Source of the DNA: Ypsolopha sequella
Taxonomy: Eukaryota > Arthropoda > Insecta > Lepidoptera > Ypsolophidae
Assembly: GCA_934047225.1 (NCBI GenBank)
Contig: OW203992.1
Span: 14,993,501 to 15,057,500, forward strand
DNA length: 64,000 bases
Reading direction: 5' to 3'
Notes under the pieces: generated by a model
Told to the model about the DNA's origin: nothing
What the model saw: the letters and a program-made list of their open reading frames with translations, nothing else
The model's database searches: none
Program-made: the position numbers and the translations under genes
Part shown: positions 24,518 through 34,662 of the stretch, one piece after another
Layout: every line of letters starts with the position of its first letter
How positions within the stretch are numbered: the first letter of the stretch is position 1

Positions 24518-24556
24518 TATCAAAATGTTCAGTTCGATTAACTGAACATTTTGATA
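24518..24556. repeat. Perfect 17-bp-arm hairpin
   Basis: 'tatcaaaatgttcagtt' and 'aactgaacattttgata' are exact complements separated by 5 nt. Only one copy was found. It could be a minimal foldback remnant. Confidence 0.7.
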
Positions 24557-24849
24557 CATGATAAAATGAATGAACCAGAAATGTATACGTATGTACTATG
24601 TATGTACCTATAATATGTAGCGAATGTTGATGATTGTTTTACTACTATCTATCCAACCTAGCTTCTTGAGGAACGTTTGAGGAATGATATTAACAGCTTG
24701 ACATACGTCAATGTATCTTGAATTAAAATCTTTTGTACTATAGGCGTAGTAACTACTATATAATCTGTGCTATAGGTAGTCTTACTATTTATTTTTACAG
24801 TTATACACTCAACCGGTTTCTGATATTATAGGTATATCCGTATACAATA

Positions 24850-25105
24850 TAGGTAACTTTTATGAATCTAGCCAAATTCATACTGGAGACTCGGTAAGTA
24901 GTCAGGACCGGGGTTCAATGACCCGTTTCGTGAAAAACGCAAAATAAAATTTAGGCTACTAGACTAGACTCGGAGTTCTTTGCAAATTAGTATAGGGGTA
25001 CAAATGTTGTGTTACGTTTTTCACAAAAAGGGTCATTGAACCTTGGTCCTGACTATTTACAGAGTCTTCTGTATGAATTTTGCTACATAAATTTAATGTC
25101 TATGC
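24850..25105. mobile_element. Foldback MITE, divergent member of the 'catactggagactcggtaag' group
   Basis: 'gccaaattcatactggagac' on the left mirrors 'gagtcttctgtatgaatttt' on the right, and 'gggttcaatgacccgtttcg' mirrors 'gggtcattgaaccttggtcc'. It is related in layout to 61191-61409. Partial right halves occur at 25280-25402 and 48236-48432. Confidence 0.65.
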
Positions 25106-25279
25106 CATTTAAAGATGGCGTCGCATTTCGGTCTTTTCCATTAAAGTTCTGTACCCACAGGGCAAAACGGAGCCCTATTAATGAGTCTGTCAATCCGTCC
25201 GTATATCACGGCTTTCTAGCTCTTGGACGGAATAAGATAGAGACCTAAAATTTTTATATGTCATGTAGAATGTTGACCC

Positions 25280-25402
25280 AAAGTTCAATGACCCTTTTCG
25301 TGAAATAAGCAAAAAGTGTTATTGACCTGTGATACGATCACCTATCAAGCCTCCGGTATGAATATGGCTTTCATAAATAAATGCCACCTTATATGTAGAT
25401 TT
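25280..25402. repeat. Half copy of the foldback MITE at 24850-25105
   Basis: 'aagttcaatgacccttttcg' and 'aagcctccggtatgaatatg', then 'gccaccttatatg', match one side of the 24850 group. The other arm is missing or too diverged to recognise. Confidence 0.45.
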
Positions 25403-25726
25403 GTCACGAAACAGATTGGCACGCATCTTTTACCGTAGGGGTCTCGGAGGAAAAGTTTAGAGGTTATTTTTGCTCTGTGATTAAATAAAGCTGAACTGTA
25501 ACCGTTTTAGTGAAACTCATCGTATAAAAGCGGTCGAGATGTTCGTATTATTAAAGTACTTAAAACTGGATTGTGACCCTCTAGAGAACTTCATCCAACC
25601 CCAACAACTAATATCTGCCATTTAAGTAAAAAAAATATATATTGCCTTTATCAGCTTGTTTCTTTTATTTTTTATATATAATTATATAGGTAAATACATA
25701 TAAATGAGACACAATTATGTTCTTTC

Positions 25727-25890
25727 TAAAACACACAGCGTTTTAGGTGAAGAAGCAGTTTGTGTAAAGCCTTGTGCTAACCAAAAATATGTGAAAACAT
25801 ACCTGTAACTTAGCGATTTACCGTCTTAATCTGCACCAGCAAGAGCTTTCTACTCTGTGACAGTGCGATGACATCTGTCAGTCTTCATAG
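25727..25890 (+). repeat. Left inverted terminal repeat of the DIRS-like element
   Basis: It starts 'taaaacacacagcgttttag' and ends 'gtcttcatag'. By eye it is identical to the complement of 30236-30399 over 164 bp. A 13-bp extension, 'attatgttctttc', lies outside it. Confidence 0.9.
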
Positions 25891-26025
25891 CGTTTGTGTA
25901 ATTTTGCCGCTAAAGAAGCAAAATTTTTTCCGTCATATTTTTATAAATATTTAAAGTGTTTAAAAGTGTTTTTAAACAGTTAAAAAGTCCGAAATAATAG
26001 TGCTAGCACGTGTCACACATAAATA

Positions 26026-26133
26026 ATGAGTGATCATAACGTAAAAGACGCAGATGAGGATAGGTCAGGCAAGTCCTTTGCCGGCTCGACACATTACAAT
26101 GATTCCCGCGACAAGGCTAAATTCTTCATCTAA
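26026..26133 (+). pseudogene. Short N-terminal frame of the DIRS-like element, truncated by a stop
   Basis: An ATG opens a 35-codon frame (MSDHNVKDADEDRSGKSFAG at its start) ending in TAA, about 135 bp inside the left terminal repeat, where a gag-like first gene would begin. It is acidic and polar. Downstream sequence keeps protein-like composition in scattered frames (for example LKAKSFII, NYMVSTKQILAI) but with many stops. I cannot assign it to a known gag by similarity, so position is the main argument. Confidence 0.4.
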
Positions 26134-27226
26134 GGAGTCTATTGCATCTTAGAGAGTCAAGCGACGTAACGTAGATGACAGAACGGACCAGTAGCAGGTC
26201 CAAGAGTAGTTGCACTTATAATTCGGTAAGTTACTTTTTGGCGTACCTTACAAATCAGCAGGGCTGGTAAGACTTGGCGCTTCAAAGTTTTTTATATAGA
26301 CCAACTGAAGGTTGATTATGAGAGGAAAGACTTCCCACAGGCTTACAGAGAGCAGCTTTCAGTCTTGATCAAGTTACCTTGTTTTAACAGTCCAGCTTGG
26401 ATGAATGTTAGGTAGAAAAAGGGCCCTAAAGCATATTTAGCATCTCCTGGCTTTTTCACGGAGCTAAAAGCCACGGAGCTAAAAGCTAAAAGCTTTATCA
26501 TCTAAATGAGGGCAAGAACTATATGGTTTCAACAAAGCAGATTTTGGCTATCTAGGCAATGCATAGATCTATTGAAGTCAAACTTACAAGGCTTTTCAGA
26601 CTGAACCTCTAACAATCAAGACCAGACCAACTTAACACCAGCTCATTGTTTGAGACGAGGTCTAAACATTTGACCTGAGATCTGTTATTAGTTAAATTCA
26701 GAACAGAGTAGGCAGATCGTCTGTGGAAAGCGCGCAGAGTATTAATTAACAGTTAACAGATTAATTAACAATTAACAGATATAAATAATATAGTTTTAAA
26801 GACAACTTTGAAAGAGGTTGTACCGAGCACTTAATACTTATCCAGTTCAGCAAGGATTCTCTCCTCTTTCCAGACAGGGGGGAGGGGGCAAGTAGTATGG
26901 CTCAGCATACACAGTTATGCATATAATATGTAGATGTGTATATAGAAGTGTATTTACTGTAATTTAGACCTATACTGCATAAATAAATCTATTTTATTAC
27001 ATCTTTAAAAGCCTATTTCTTACACAAAAGATAGGTGTTAAGAGGTTACAGGGAACTTACAATAATAATTATTCCTACAATTATAAAAGTAAATCTGATA
27101 GGTTTAACCCACATTTTAATTTACACTAGCTATAAGCTATATTTCTGTAAAATTTGTTATTGTGATGCTGTAATGGATCACTTGGGATCAAACAGCATCA
27201 CAGTCTAAAATATATTTTTAGTATAG

Positions 27227-28645
27227 AAAACAGAAGGGGAAGTAAGATCTATTTTAGATCTAACTGCCCTACCTGTCAGTTTATGTTCTCGAACCATCCT
27301 TCGCAACATAACAAATGGATTGCAGATATCCTTTATTCTCTAGGCATCCTTTGCAAGGTGTACATTGTACATGGACAATTTTGTCATGGTTTATCAGGCT
27401 TGGTTGCGGAGACCATAACCATCTTGAGAACTTAGGCTGGCATATAAATTACTGAAAGGCAATCCTGATATCAAATCACAGGCTAGAATATTTATGTCTA
27501 GTTTGGGAAACCTACTTAAGAACAAGGTTTACCGGTTCTTTTAAATTTTTAAAATTTTCTAATTCAAAAGGGGAAGATTGCACTACTGCAGATTACAAGC
27601 TCCAAAGTATAATTTACCACCTTTGCATAGGGAAAAGTCACAGACTTCCTGACAACACACGCAGCGGATGCGAGTGGAGAGGATCATATGATTTGGTCTT
27701 TACTATCAAGGTTATGTACAAGGAGTGGCGTACCACAAGGGAACAAAAGAGATAGCTCTAGAATATCAAAGAGATGTTTGCCTTGTAGGTGGCAATCCCC
27801 TTACAGACTGTCAATCGGTCGCTGGTGGCGTACCATATCAGAGATGAGAAAGGAACTCACTCCCTGCCCATGTTAAATGTGGCCACCAAGTTGTTGAACA
27901 TGACCGAATAGCTGAGAGGAGTTACGTAGGCATGATGCAGCCTCTCGGAGAGGTTCAAGGCCAGGCAGACCACCTGTCATATTAAACTTTCCCACAAAGT
28001 TACAGAACATGACTGAACAGCTGAGCGGATCTCTGTCAGCATGCTTCAAGGCCTGGCAGACCACATGTCATATTTTCCCACAAAGTTACAGAACATGACT
28101 GAACAGCTGAGCGGATCTCTGTCAGCATGCTTCAAGGCCAGGCAGACCACATGCCATATTAAATTTTCCCACAAAGTTACAGAACATGACTGAACAGCTG
28201 AGCGGATCTCTGTCAGCATGCTTCAAGGCCTGGCAGACCACATGTCATATTAAATTTTCCCACAAAGTTACAGAACATGGCTGAACAGCTGAGCGGATCT
28301 CTGTCAGCATGATACCTCTTGGGGAGGTTCAAGGATTGGCAGACCACAATGTCGACACTTCCCAGATGGCACCTCTTGCCCACAGTAAGGTAGCCAATAT
28401 TTCAGGGGTTGGGTATCAACAATAGGTCAAACTCTTCGCTGAGTTGTGCCCAAGTATGCAGTTCTAGAATCTAATGGTCTGTCATTTACTGCATCAATAC
28501 TGAGACTACTACCAAGGTTGGATAATTTATGTCTCCCAACCTTATCCCAAGATTTCTACTACACATGAATTTAGTGTAGGGAATCTACATTCTGATAGAT
28601 CCAGACTGGGGCCAAGGTTTTTGGCCACCGGACCTACAAATGAGA
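27227..28645 (+). pseudogene. Decayed reverse transcriptase / RNase H region of the DIRS-like element
   Basis: Scattered peptide traces: KTEGEVRSILDLTAL near 27227-27271 resembles the first conserved block of DIRS reverse transcriptases (K-x-G-x-x-R-x-x-L-x-L). LTTHAADASG near 27650 resembles the T-D-A-S start of RNase H. ILIDPDWGQGFWPPDLQ at 28589-28639 resembles the 'APDWP-x-Q-x-WFPDL' region I recall from DIRS RNase H domains. Frames change between them and stops are frequent. A tandem array interrupts the region. These matches are individually weak and come from memory; together with the structural ends they make a decayed pol region the best reading. Confidence 0.4.
27880..28365 (+). repeat. 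Tandem array of about five units, 86-113 bp
   Basis: The marker 'cacaaagttacagaacatg' starts at 27993, 28079, 28170 and 28261, giving spacings of 86, 91 and 91 bp. A diverged unit (27880-27992) precedes them, and the last unit runs to about 28365. Each unit contains 'gactgaacagctgagcggat' or a variant. The 86-bp unit lacks 5 bp ('attaa' type) present in the 91-bp units. Confidence 0.85.
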
Positions 28646-28905
28646 GCTCTAGAACCATCCTGGCCAATAAGAACCTGCGGAAGGTCCTTATCGATCAGAC
28701 AACGGGTAAACTTCTCCACAAGTGGACAAGCAGTCAGAGAACATGCGAAAGGTCCGTAATAATAGAACTGCAGGGAAACCTCCACAAGTCTACAACCTGT
28801 CGCTATTAACAGGGAGATTTGGGGGTTGGTCCGATCAAGTAGAACATTGGACTGCAGAGGAAAAGAGAAGTTGCAAACAGTCAACGTTAACCACATATAA
28901 TCCTT

Positions 28906-28910
<5 letters not shown>

Positions 28911-28941
<31 letters not shown>
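28911..28941 (+). repeat. Poly-A run of about 30 bases
   Basis: An uninterrupted A run follows 'ccttttata'. It could be the tail of a retroposed sequence, or slippage. No target duplication was recognised. Confidence 0.6.
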
Positions 28942-28942
<1 letters not shown>

Positions 28943-29479
28943 GTCTGACATGTTGTGAGAAAGAGGGTGTAAACCACAAAGCCTCTAGAGGAGATGAAGT
29001 GACCAAATTCTTAGCAAGAGGTATTTGAAAGATAGGTTGACTAGGTGTACTTACTTATATTTTTGTTCTTATAGACCTTAGTGCCTAAAATAAAACAATA
29101 ATTCATTATTAATATAAACCTGCAGCGGCTACCAAACCACCTACCTGTGTGGGATACAAAGGCGGTTATGAATAATTGACACTAACACCTGAAATGGACG
29201 CTCTTTTTGACTTATACAAAAAGACAGCCGTTAGTATTATTATTATTTTTTAATTAGATTTAGCTTGCAAAATACATGATTTGGCACTGCTACACACTTC
29301 AAACTGTAGCATTAGGAGAGGAGATTAAATACGATAAAGTCAGATTGGGTGGCGATTATATCAGCATCCTAATCAGTTAATTTTTCCGATAAGACTTGTT
29401 GGATTCCTTATTACTTCACAGGAGAACAGAGAAGCAGAGAATAATGATTTGATTGGTCTCCTTATTACTGTAACGTTCA

Positions 29480-29580
29480 GCCAACATCCATACCACGTTG
29501 AAAACACCGGTTCTCGTCCGATCACCGAAGTTAAGCAACGTCGGGCGTGGTCAGTACTTGGATGGGTGACCGCCTGGGAA
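29480..29580 (+). rRNA. 5S rRNA segment, 3'-truncated (about 101 of 120 nt)
   Basis: It starts 'gccaacatccataccacgtt' and runs through 'ttctcgtccgatcaccgaag', 'ttaagcaacgtcgggcg' and 'ggatgggtgaccgcctggga', then stops matching. The last about 20 nt of a 5S molecule are replaced by 'tttattttactttttttttt'. The internal RNA polymerase III control regions (A box, intermediate element, C box) are present, and a T run that could end transcription follows within about 10-20 bases. It is most likely a retroposed or SINE-associated 5S fragment, since normal 5S genes are tandem and full length. It lies inside the DIRS-like element. Confidence 0.85.
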
Positions 29581-30110
29581 TTTATTTTACTTTTTTTTTT
29601 ATTTTTATAGAAGCTGTCAGCAGAAAGTATTTGGATGGTTGAAAGATAGACCTGTTGAAGATATTTTGTCCAGAAGAAACGGGAATTGCTCAAAGCTTTC
29701 AGAAAATTGCATTACCAACCTATTCATATATCAACAACAACAGTTATTAGATACACAGTACAGATCTACTTTGTTCAAATTTTTCTGATGTCTAAACAAC
29801 GGTGTTTGTTTAGGAAAGATTTAGTTACTTACAATTTGAGTTCTATTTCATTGTGCAACTTTGAGCCAGAGAGGCTATTTTATTTATTTCATTCAAAAAA
29901 GTGAAACTGTTTGAAATAATTTTGATCTTTGAACAAAGATACAAGTTGCTTATCTCTCAGTATAATAATAAGAGAGCATATATTTGAGTACTTATAGAAC
30001 AGTTATCTCATTTACTTATATTACTTAATACAATTATTTTTGTTATATTTGTATTTTTATAGATAATTCACATAGCGTTTGCATTAGTCACCAGCAGATA
30101 TCAAACACGT

Positions 30111-30208
30111 CTTCACCTAAAACGCTGTGTGTTTTAGAAAGAACATAATATTAATGTTTTGCATTACAACAAAACATGTATTATGTGATGAATAAAACAC
30201 ACAGCGTT
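30111..30208 (+). repeat. Internal complementary region of the DIRS-like element
   Basis: 30111-30149 is the exact complement of 25714-25752 (left end). 30145-30208 is the exact complement of 30384-30447 (right end). The two parts share 5 bases (ataat), as expected for a circle junction. DIRS elements are thought to use this region as template for restoring both ends. Confidence 0.9.
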
Positions 30209-30235
30209 GCAACAAGGTTCTTGCTGGTGAAGACA

Positions 30236-30399
30236 CTATGAAGACTGACAGATGTCATCGCACTGTCACAGAGTAGAAAGCTCTTGCTGGTGCAGATTAA
30301 GACGGTAAATCGCTAAGTTACAGGTATGTTTTCACATATTTTTGGTTAGCACAAGGCTTTACACAAACTGCTTCTTCACCTAAAACGCTGTGTGTTTTA
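30236..30399 (-). repeat. Right inverted terminal repeat of the DIRS-like element
   Basis: Complement of 25727-25890 with no difference found by eye. It is followed by a 48-bp extension, 'ttcatcacataatacatg' onward, that is unique to this side apart from its copy in the internal complementary region. Confidence 0.9.
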
Positions 30400-30447
30400 T
30401 TCATCACATAATACATGTTTTGTTGTAATGCAAAACATTAATATTAT

Positions 30448-30728
30448 TATAGGATTACACAATAGAGTCCAAGATATATTTCGGGCCTCACTGGGCCCGG
30501 CATCAGTTGGAGTAATAATGGTGACAGGATGACAGATGATATTTACAAGATGATAATGAGAATAATACAATAAAAAAATAAAAAATATTAAAAAAGGAAA
30601 AACTACTTCCCTAAAAACTAAACTTTTTGATTGACTTGTAATTTACTTTTAATTTCTCTATAGGTCCTCGATTTTTGAGCGTGTAGGTATATGCATGATA
30701 TCGATAATCTATTTATGTGTCTAATTAC
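30448..30728. other. No recognised features
   Basis: Flank of the DIRS-like element. AT-rich with a short GC patch at about 30480-30510. No repeat copy was seen. Confidence 0.4.
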
Positions 30729-30732
30729 TTAA

Positions 30733-31134
30733 GAGGCTTTGCGAATTTTATTTTTGTCACTGTCACTCCAAGCGAAAAATCGCGCAGTGCGAGAGGAGCG
30801 GATTCAGGTCAAAAAGGAAAAAAGTTGGTTTTGTATTTTTATTAAAAAAACTAAAATAGCTAACAAAATTTCAAATATTAAATCTCTAGATATTGTTGAA
30901 ACACACCTAATAAAATATGTTTGAGTTCTGTATATGGTTCCTATTCGTCAAACGAGGAGAAAAAGTGTGTTAGAAAATTATTTTTATCGAAGAAAATTTA
31001 TCCAAACATGTTTTCCAATTTCAAAACCCTAGATTATATAGTCAAAATGCATATACCAGAAATTTATTAAAATTTTCCGTGTATTTCATGAAATACACAG
31101 AAAAGAAACACCCGTATTTTTTTCGCATATCACC
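30733..31134 (+). mobile_element. TTAA-type MITE, family 1, copy B
   Basis: TTAA sits at both boundaries (30729-30732 and 31135-31138). The ends 'gaggctttgcgaa' and 'ttcgcatatcacc' are inverted. It contains 'gtcactgtcactccaagcga', 'tcgtcaaacgaggagaaaaa' and 'gaaacacccgtattttt'. The 61-codon frame inside is not a gene. Confidence 0.8.
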
Positions 31135-31138
31135 TTAA

Positions 31139-31757
31139 ATACTTTATCTTTTCCGACCCCCTGTAACAAAAACGTCAACTATTAAATATCCCAGAAACGT
31201 TTACTTCATGTGACAAGACAAGGTTCCATGGTTTCCCTGGCCGTACCCATAATCTAATTCTAGCATGGGCTGTGAAATTTACGAGCGATAATATTATCGC
31301 TCTCTACATTTTGTCAAGTTCTTATTATCGCTTAACCCATGGTCCATGTTCATAAAAAATATAACAATGGAATCAATTATTTCGACCCTTGACTAAACAC
31401 AATAGATGGCAGGCAAGGTAAAGGAGCCAAGCTCGAATCTATTTTACAGGTTAAGTGTGTTACTAGAATGAAGGTGTCGATACACATCGCGTCAGTTAAG
31501 GCACATAGTACCGTCAAATGGCAGTACCAAAAAGCTTTAAAAATATGTGTACGAATTATCAACTCTATTACAACATATTATTAAACATTTTTAATTATAA
31601 AATAGAATACACAGAAACTAATACATGAAAATAAAATTCAAACGAATGGTGTTTTTGGCTTGAATTCTCTACTGCTCCTAAGCAGCTTGATCGATTTAAT
31701 TAATTTATAGGTATACTTTGATTTATAGAAAAACTTAATAGCCATAAACCGAAAATT
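31139..31757. other. No recognised gene; one perfect palindrome
   Basis: A 20-bp perfect palindrome, 'gagcgataatattatcgctc', lies at 31283-31302. Otherwise AT-rich with no copies or frames of note. Confidence 0.4.
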
Positions 31758-31936
31758 TCATCGCGTCCATGTGAAAAGTTTTATTTTCTCCTATTTTGCG
31801 CTATGGGAGATGCAGCGATCGTCGTAACACTTCCTTTGCAATGCGCGCTGATATGAACGTTATTTCAATGTCGTTTCCATCGATATTCGTACCGACACAC
31901 ATCGATCTGATAATTTGGCGTTACTAAGCGCCTTAA
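31758..31936 (+). repeat. 5'-truncated copy of the TTAA-type element at 19363-19846
   Basis: 'gcgtccatgtgaaaagtttt', 'gcgctgatatgaacgttatt' and 'gtaccgacacacatcga' match, and the right end 'aagcgccttaa' is intact including the TTAA. The left part is missing. Confidence 0.65.
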
Positions 31937-32616
31937 AAATCCCATGCTCGCACAAGACACCTATCAATTATGTCGTCATGTAATAATCTTGTCGTCACCT
32001 TTGACCTCTGTCTATGTACTATAATAGAACACACAGCCTGCATCGCATCACGTGAAGCTAGTTCTACATCAATAGATTCCATCTCCCGTTTTGTTATGCA
32101 GATGCGGCTGTTGTTAGCTCCACCCATTATGTGCCTTGCTCGTAAACATTCGTATTGTCATACGATTAGAGGACAAATGCAGACACGACACTTTTATGCC
32201 AACGGCCTCAGTGTCTTCGCCACAAGTCCGTTTTACTGATTCATTGTGGGTTTATCAACGAACATAAATATTGAAGCGATATTCAAAAAGGAATCGATGC
32301 TGTCACGAACATGAAAACGTGAGATTGATAACATGTTTTTTCTACAACATTCTCAATAATGATCGCTAAAACTTTATAAACTGCAGTAGTATTTGTAATG
32401 TAAAGGTAAATCTTGTATGTATGTAGGTACTCTGTTCCATTGCAATTATTCAGCAAAATACTGAATTCTCATCACTGTTCATTGATCTCGTTTTTGCTTC
32501 AAACTGCTGATACAAATTCAATTACATATTGTCCTGTTTCTATTAAAGTTAAACGAGTAATAAATAATGGTTTATGTAGGAGCTTTAAATCGCTATCTTT
32601 ATAGATAACTATATAC
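31937..32616. other. No recognised features
   Basis: Frames of 89 and 63 codons (31970-32239, 32413-32604) show no domain. No repeat copy was found. Confidence 0.35.
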
Positions 32617-32624
32617 CTGGCTGG

Positions 32625-33138
32625 CAGTGGCGTGCATAGAACTTTTTTCCGGAAAAGCAATCAGAAGGTCAAGTGTGACAGTAAAAAAAATATGAAAAAA
32701 AATTAAATAACACATTGAAAAAAAAAATATGAATATCTTCACTTTAGGGTAGACAGTGCCTACCCTGGCGACCCTGGCGTCATACAAATTTTCCTTTTTC
32801 ACAGTGTTATTTAATTTTTTTTATATATTTTTTTGTGTGTCAAACTGGACCTTAATAATCCGGTATATATGGATATTATGTATCTCTAGTTGCCTTCTGT
32901 ACTGGGTGCCTATCATCAAAAACATAGATATACTATCGAATTCCGAATTCCAAAGGATATGTTCGCACTTGAAGTGACGACACAGATTGTTAATAGTTCA
33001 ATACCCACTAAAGGCAATTTTGAAATTTCAGTATTTATCTATGTTTTTGATGATAGGCACCTAGTTCAGTTGGCAACTAAAGATACAGAATAGGGGGGCT
33101 GGTTGCTTTTCCGGAAAAAAGTTCTATGCACACCACTG
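32625..33138. mobile_element. hAT-type non-autonomous transposon with perfect 8-bp target duplication
   Basis: Terminal inverted repeats of 36 bp with one difference: 'cagtggcgtgcatagaactt' then 'ttttccggaaaagcaa' at 32625-32660, and its complement at 33103-33138. CTGGCTGG is duplicated exactly at 32617-32624 and 33139-33146. The CAGTGG start and 8-bp duplication are typical of hAT elements. A second nested inverted pair (about 32875-32930 with 33035-33093, including 'gcctatcatcaaaaacatag') lies inside. There is no transposase frame. Confidence 0.9.
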
Positions 33139-33479
33139 CTGGCTGGATTTTTAGGCACTGTAAATCCTACATAGACAAGCTGACTTTTTTTGTCTAATTA
33201 AGTAGGAATTAAACTATCTTGAAAAAAATACCACTCTAAAAGTTAAATACAACATAACTAATAAAAATAAAATATTAAAAATAAAAAAAAAACTTTAGTA
33301 AATGTTGATCGAATACACGGGTACTCTCGAGATTTTACCGACAAAAATCCGGCTTGCATAAATAATTAGCACTCAACAGCAACGTACGCGTAGTTCCTAA
33401 ATGTCGAATTTTCGGTATCAATAACCGGGATCAGTATATCTATCACATGCATATCGTAGAATCCGAAAAATTGTAAATA

Positions 33480-33662
33480 GAAAGTCGTTCACCAAATAGT
33501 CAGAAATGCGACGACAAGCGGGGCGAAGCGAAGCGAGGAGGAGCGTGTTATGTTTACATGTAAATACATACCCCTGTAGTGTTAACAGAATTACAATATG
33601 CCGAGGGAAATTGTGATACGCCGAATTCTAAGATACACCGACGACATTTCGACTCATCATTG
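33480..33662 (+). repeat. Purine-rich 'gcgaagcgaagcgaggagg' dispersed repeat
   Basis: 'gcgacgacaagcggggcgaa' then 'gcgaagcgagg', 'tgtttacatgtaaata' and 'gccgaattctaagat' are shared in order with 47630-47760 and 55430-55630, and in part with 54250-54480. Boundaries are approximate. Confidence 0.55.
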
Positions 33663-33940
33663 AGTTCAGAAGCACCATTATTGCTTGAAGTGGTTTTGGT
33701 TCCCTTATCGGTCAGCAACACAGTATCGTGAGATTCAAAGCCCTTTAGCCCATTAACAAACTTTCCTAATGCCGCATTCCGAGACTTGTTTCTACCGTTC
33801 CGTTACTGGATTAAGTGACACCCAAAATTCTGAGAGACGACTCCGAAAAGCTATACAGATACTGCTTACTACCAAATTACCTAATGTCACTTAAATAAAA
33901 CCATCGAGATGTGGCAATGCAACATTTTTGTACAATATTG

Positions 33941-34359
33941 TCTATGCGAAAAAAATACGGGTGTTTCTTTTCTGTGTATTTCATAAAATACACGGAAAAT
34001 TACAATCAGTTTCTGGTATATGCATCTTGACTTTATAATCTACGGATTTGAAATTGGAAAACATGTTTGAATAAATTTTTCTCGATAGAAATAATTGTTG
34101 AAATGAGGTCTTCAAACACACTTTTTCTCCTCGTTTGACGAATAAGAACCATATACTCGTACAGAACTCAAACATATATTATTAGGTGTGTTTCAACAAT
34201 ATCTAGAGATTTGAAATTGGAAATTTTGCTAGCTATTTTAGTTTTTTTGTAAAAATTATAAAACTAACATTTTTCGCTTTCGCCCTGAATCCGCCCCTCT
34301 CGCACTGCGCGATTTTTCGCTTAGAGTGACAGTGACAAAAATAAAATTCGCATAGCCTC
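33941..34359 (-). mobile_element. TTAA-type MITE, family 1, copy C
   Basis: The right boundary 'gcatagcctcTTAA' (TTAA at 34360-34363) is intact. The left end 'tctatgcgaaaaaaatacgg' lacks the TTAA. It shares 'ctcctcgtttgacgaataag' and 'gcgcgatttttcgcttagag' with copies A, B and D. Confidence 0.75.
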
Positions 34360-34424
34360 TTAATTGTAACGTGTAATTACTATAAGACTGTTTGACTAGT
34401 AATCCAGCTGTAAGCAATGTAAAT

Positions 34425-34662
34425 ATGCAGGGTGTTAAAACGAAGTTGCGGAAGCCGAAAACTGGCGATAGATGGCGTCCACACAACGAAATTGAGAAAA
34501 AAATCCGTCGTTTCATACATTTTGGTCGGGTAGCTTGTAGCTTCTCTATGGAACAGCTGATTTTTTTTTTTGCGATTCGAGGATTGGCTCCATAGTAAAA
34601 GTTGGTGGTATGGACGAGTACTACCAGTTTCCGGATTCCACAACTTCATCTTAACACCCAGT
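34425..34662. mobile_element. Foldback MITE related to the 'tacaacgtgtaacagaaagg' family
   Basis: The arms 'agggtgttaaaacgaagttg' and 'caacttcatcttaacaccca' are inverted, with 'ccgaaaactggc' against 'ccagtttccgg'. The core ('tttcatacattttgg', 'ggctccatagtaaaagttg') matches the core of 45837-46096 and 50923-51182, so this is a diverged member with different ends. Confidence 0.65.

Larger units (their letters stand above)
25714..30447 (+). mobile_element. DIRS-like retrotransposon with inverted terminal repeats and internal complementary region
   Basis: Structure seen directly: inverted terminal repeats of 164 bp (25727-25890 and 30236-30399), identical by eye; unique end extensions (13 bp left, 48 bp right); and at 30111-30208 a block that is the reverse complement of the right end joined to the left end. 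This is the architecture of DIRS retrotransposons (Dictyostelium DIRS-1 type), which replicate through a circle and insert with a tyrosine recombinase without target duplication. No target duplication is seen here. The interior has only broken frames. Weak peptide matches to reverse transcriptase and RNase H lie at about 27227-28645, and I found no tyrosine recombinase motif. It is therefore probably a non-autonomous or decayed copy. The name rests on structure more than protein similarity. Confidence 0.8.

Noticed and set aside
27880..28365. CRISPR-like array
   Set aside because: The units are contiguous 86-91 bp tandem repeats without short repeats separated by unique spacers, and the sequence is eukaryotic.
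28911..28941. Poly-A run as evidence of a processed pseudogene
   Set aside because: No recognisable parent gene upstream and no target duplication; left as a homopolymer run.
29480..29580. Functional 5S rRNA gene
   Set aside because: The last about 20 nt of the 5S molecule are missing and there is no tandem array; annotated as a fragment.
30145..30447. Separate 300-bp foldback MITE
   Set aside because: The apparent foldback is explained by the DIRS internal complementary region pairing with the right end of the same element.
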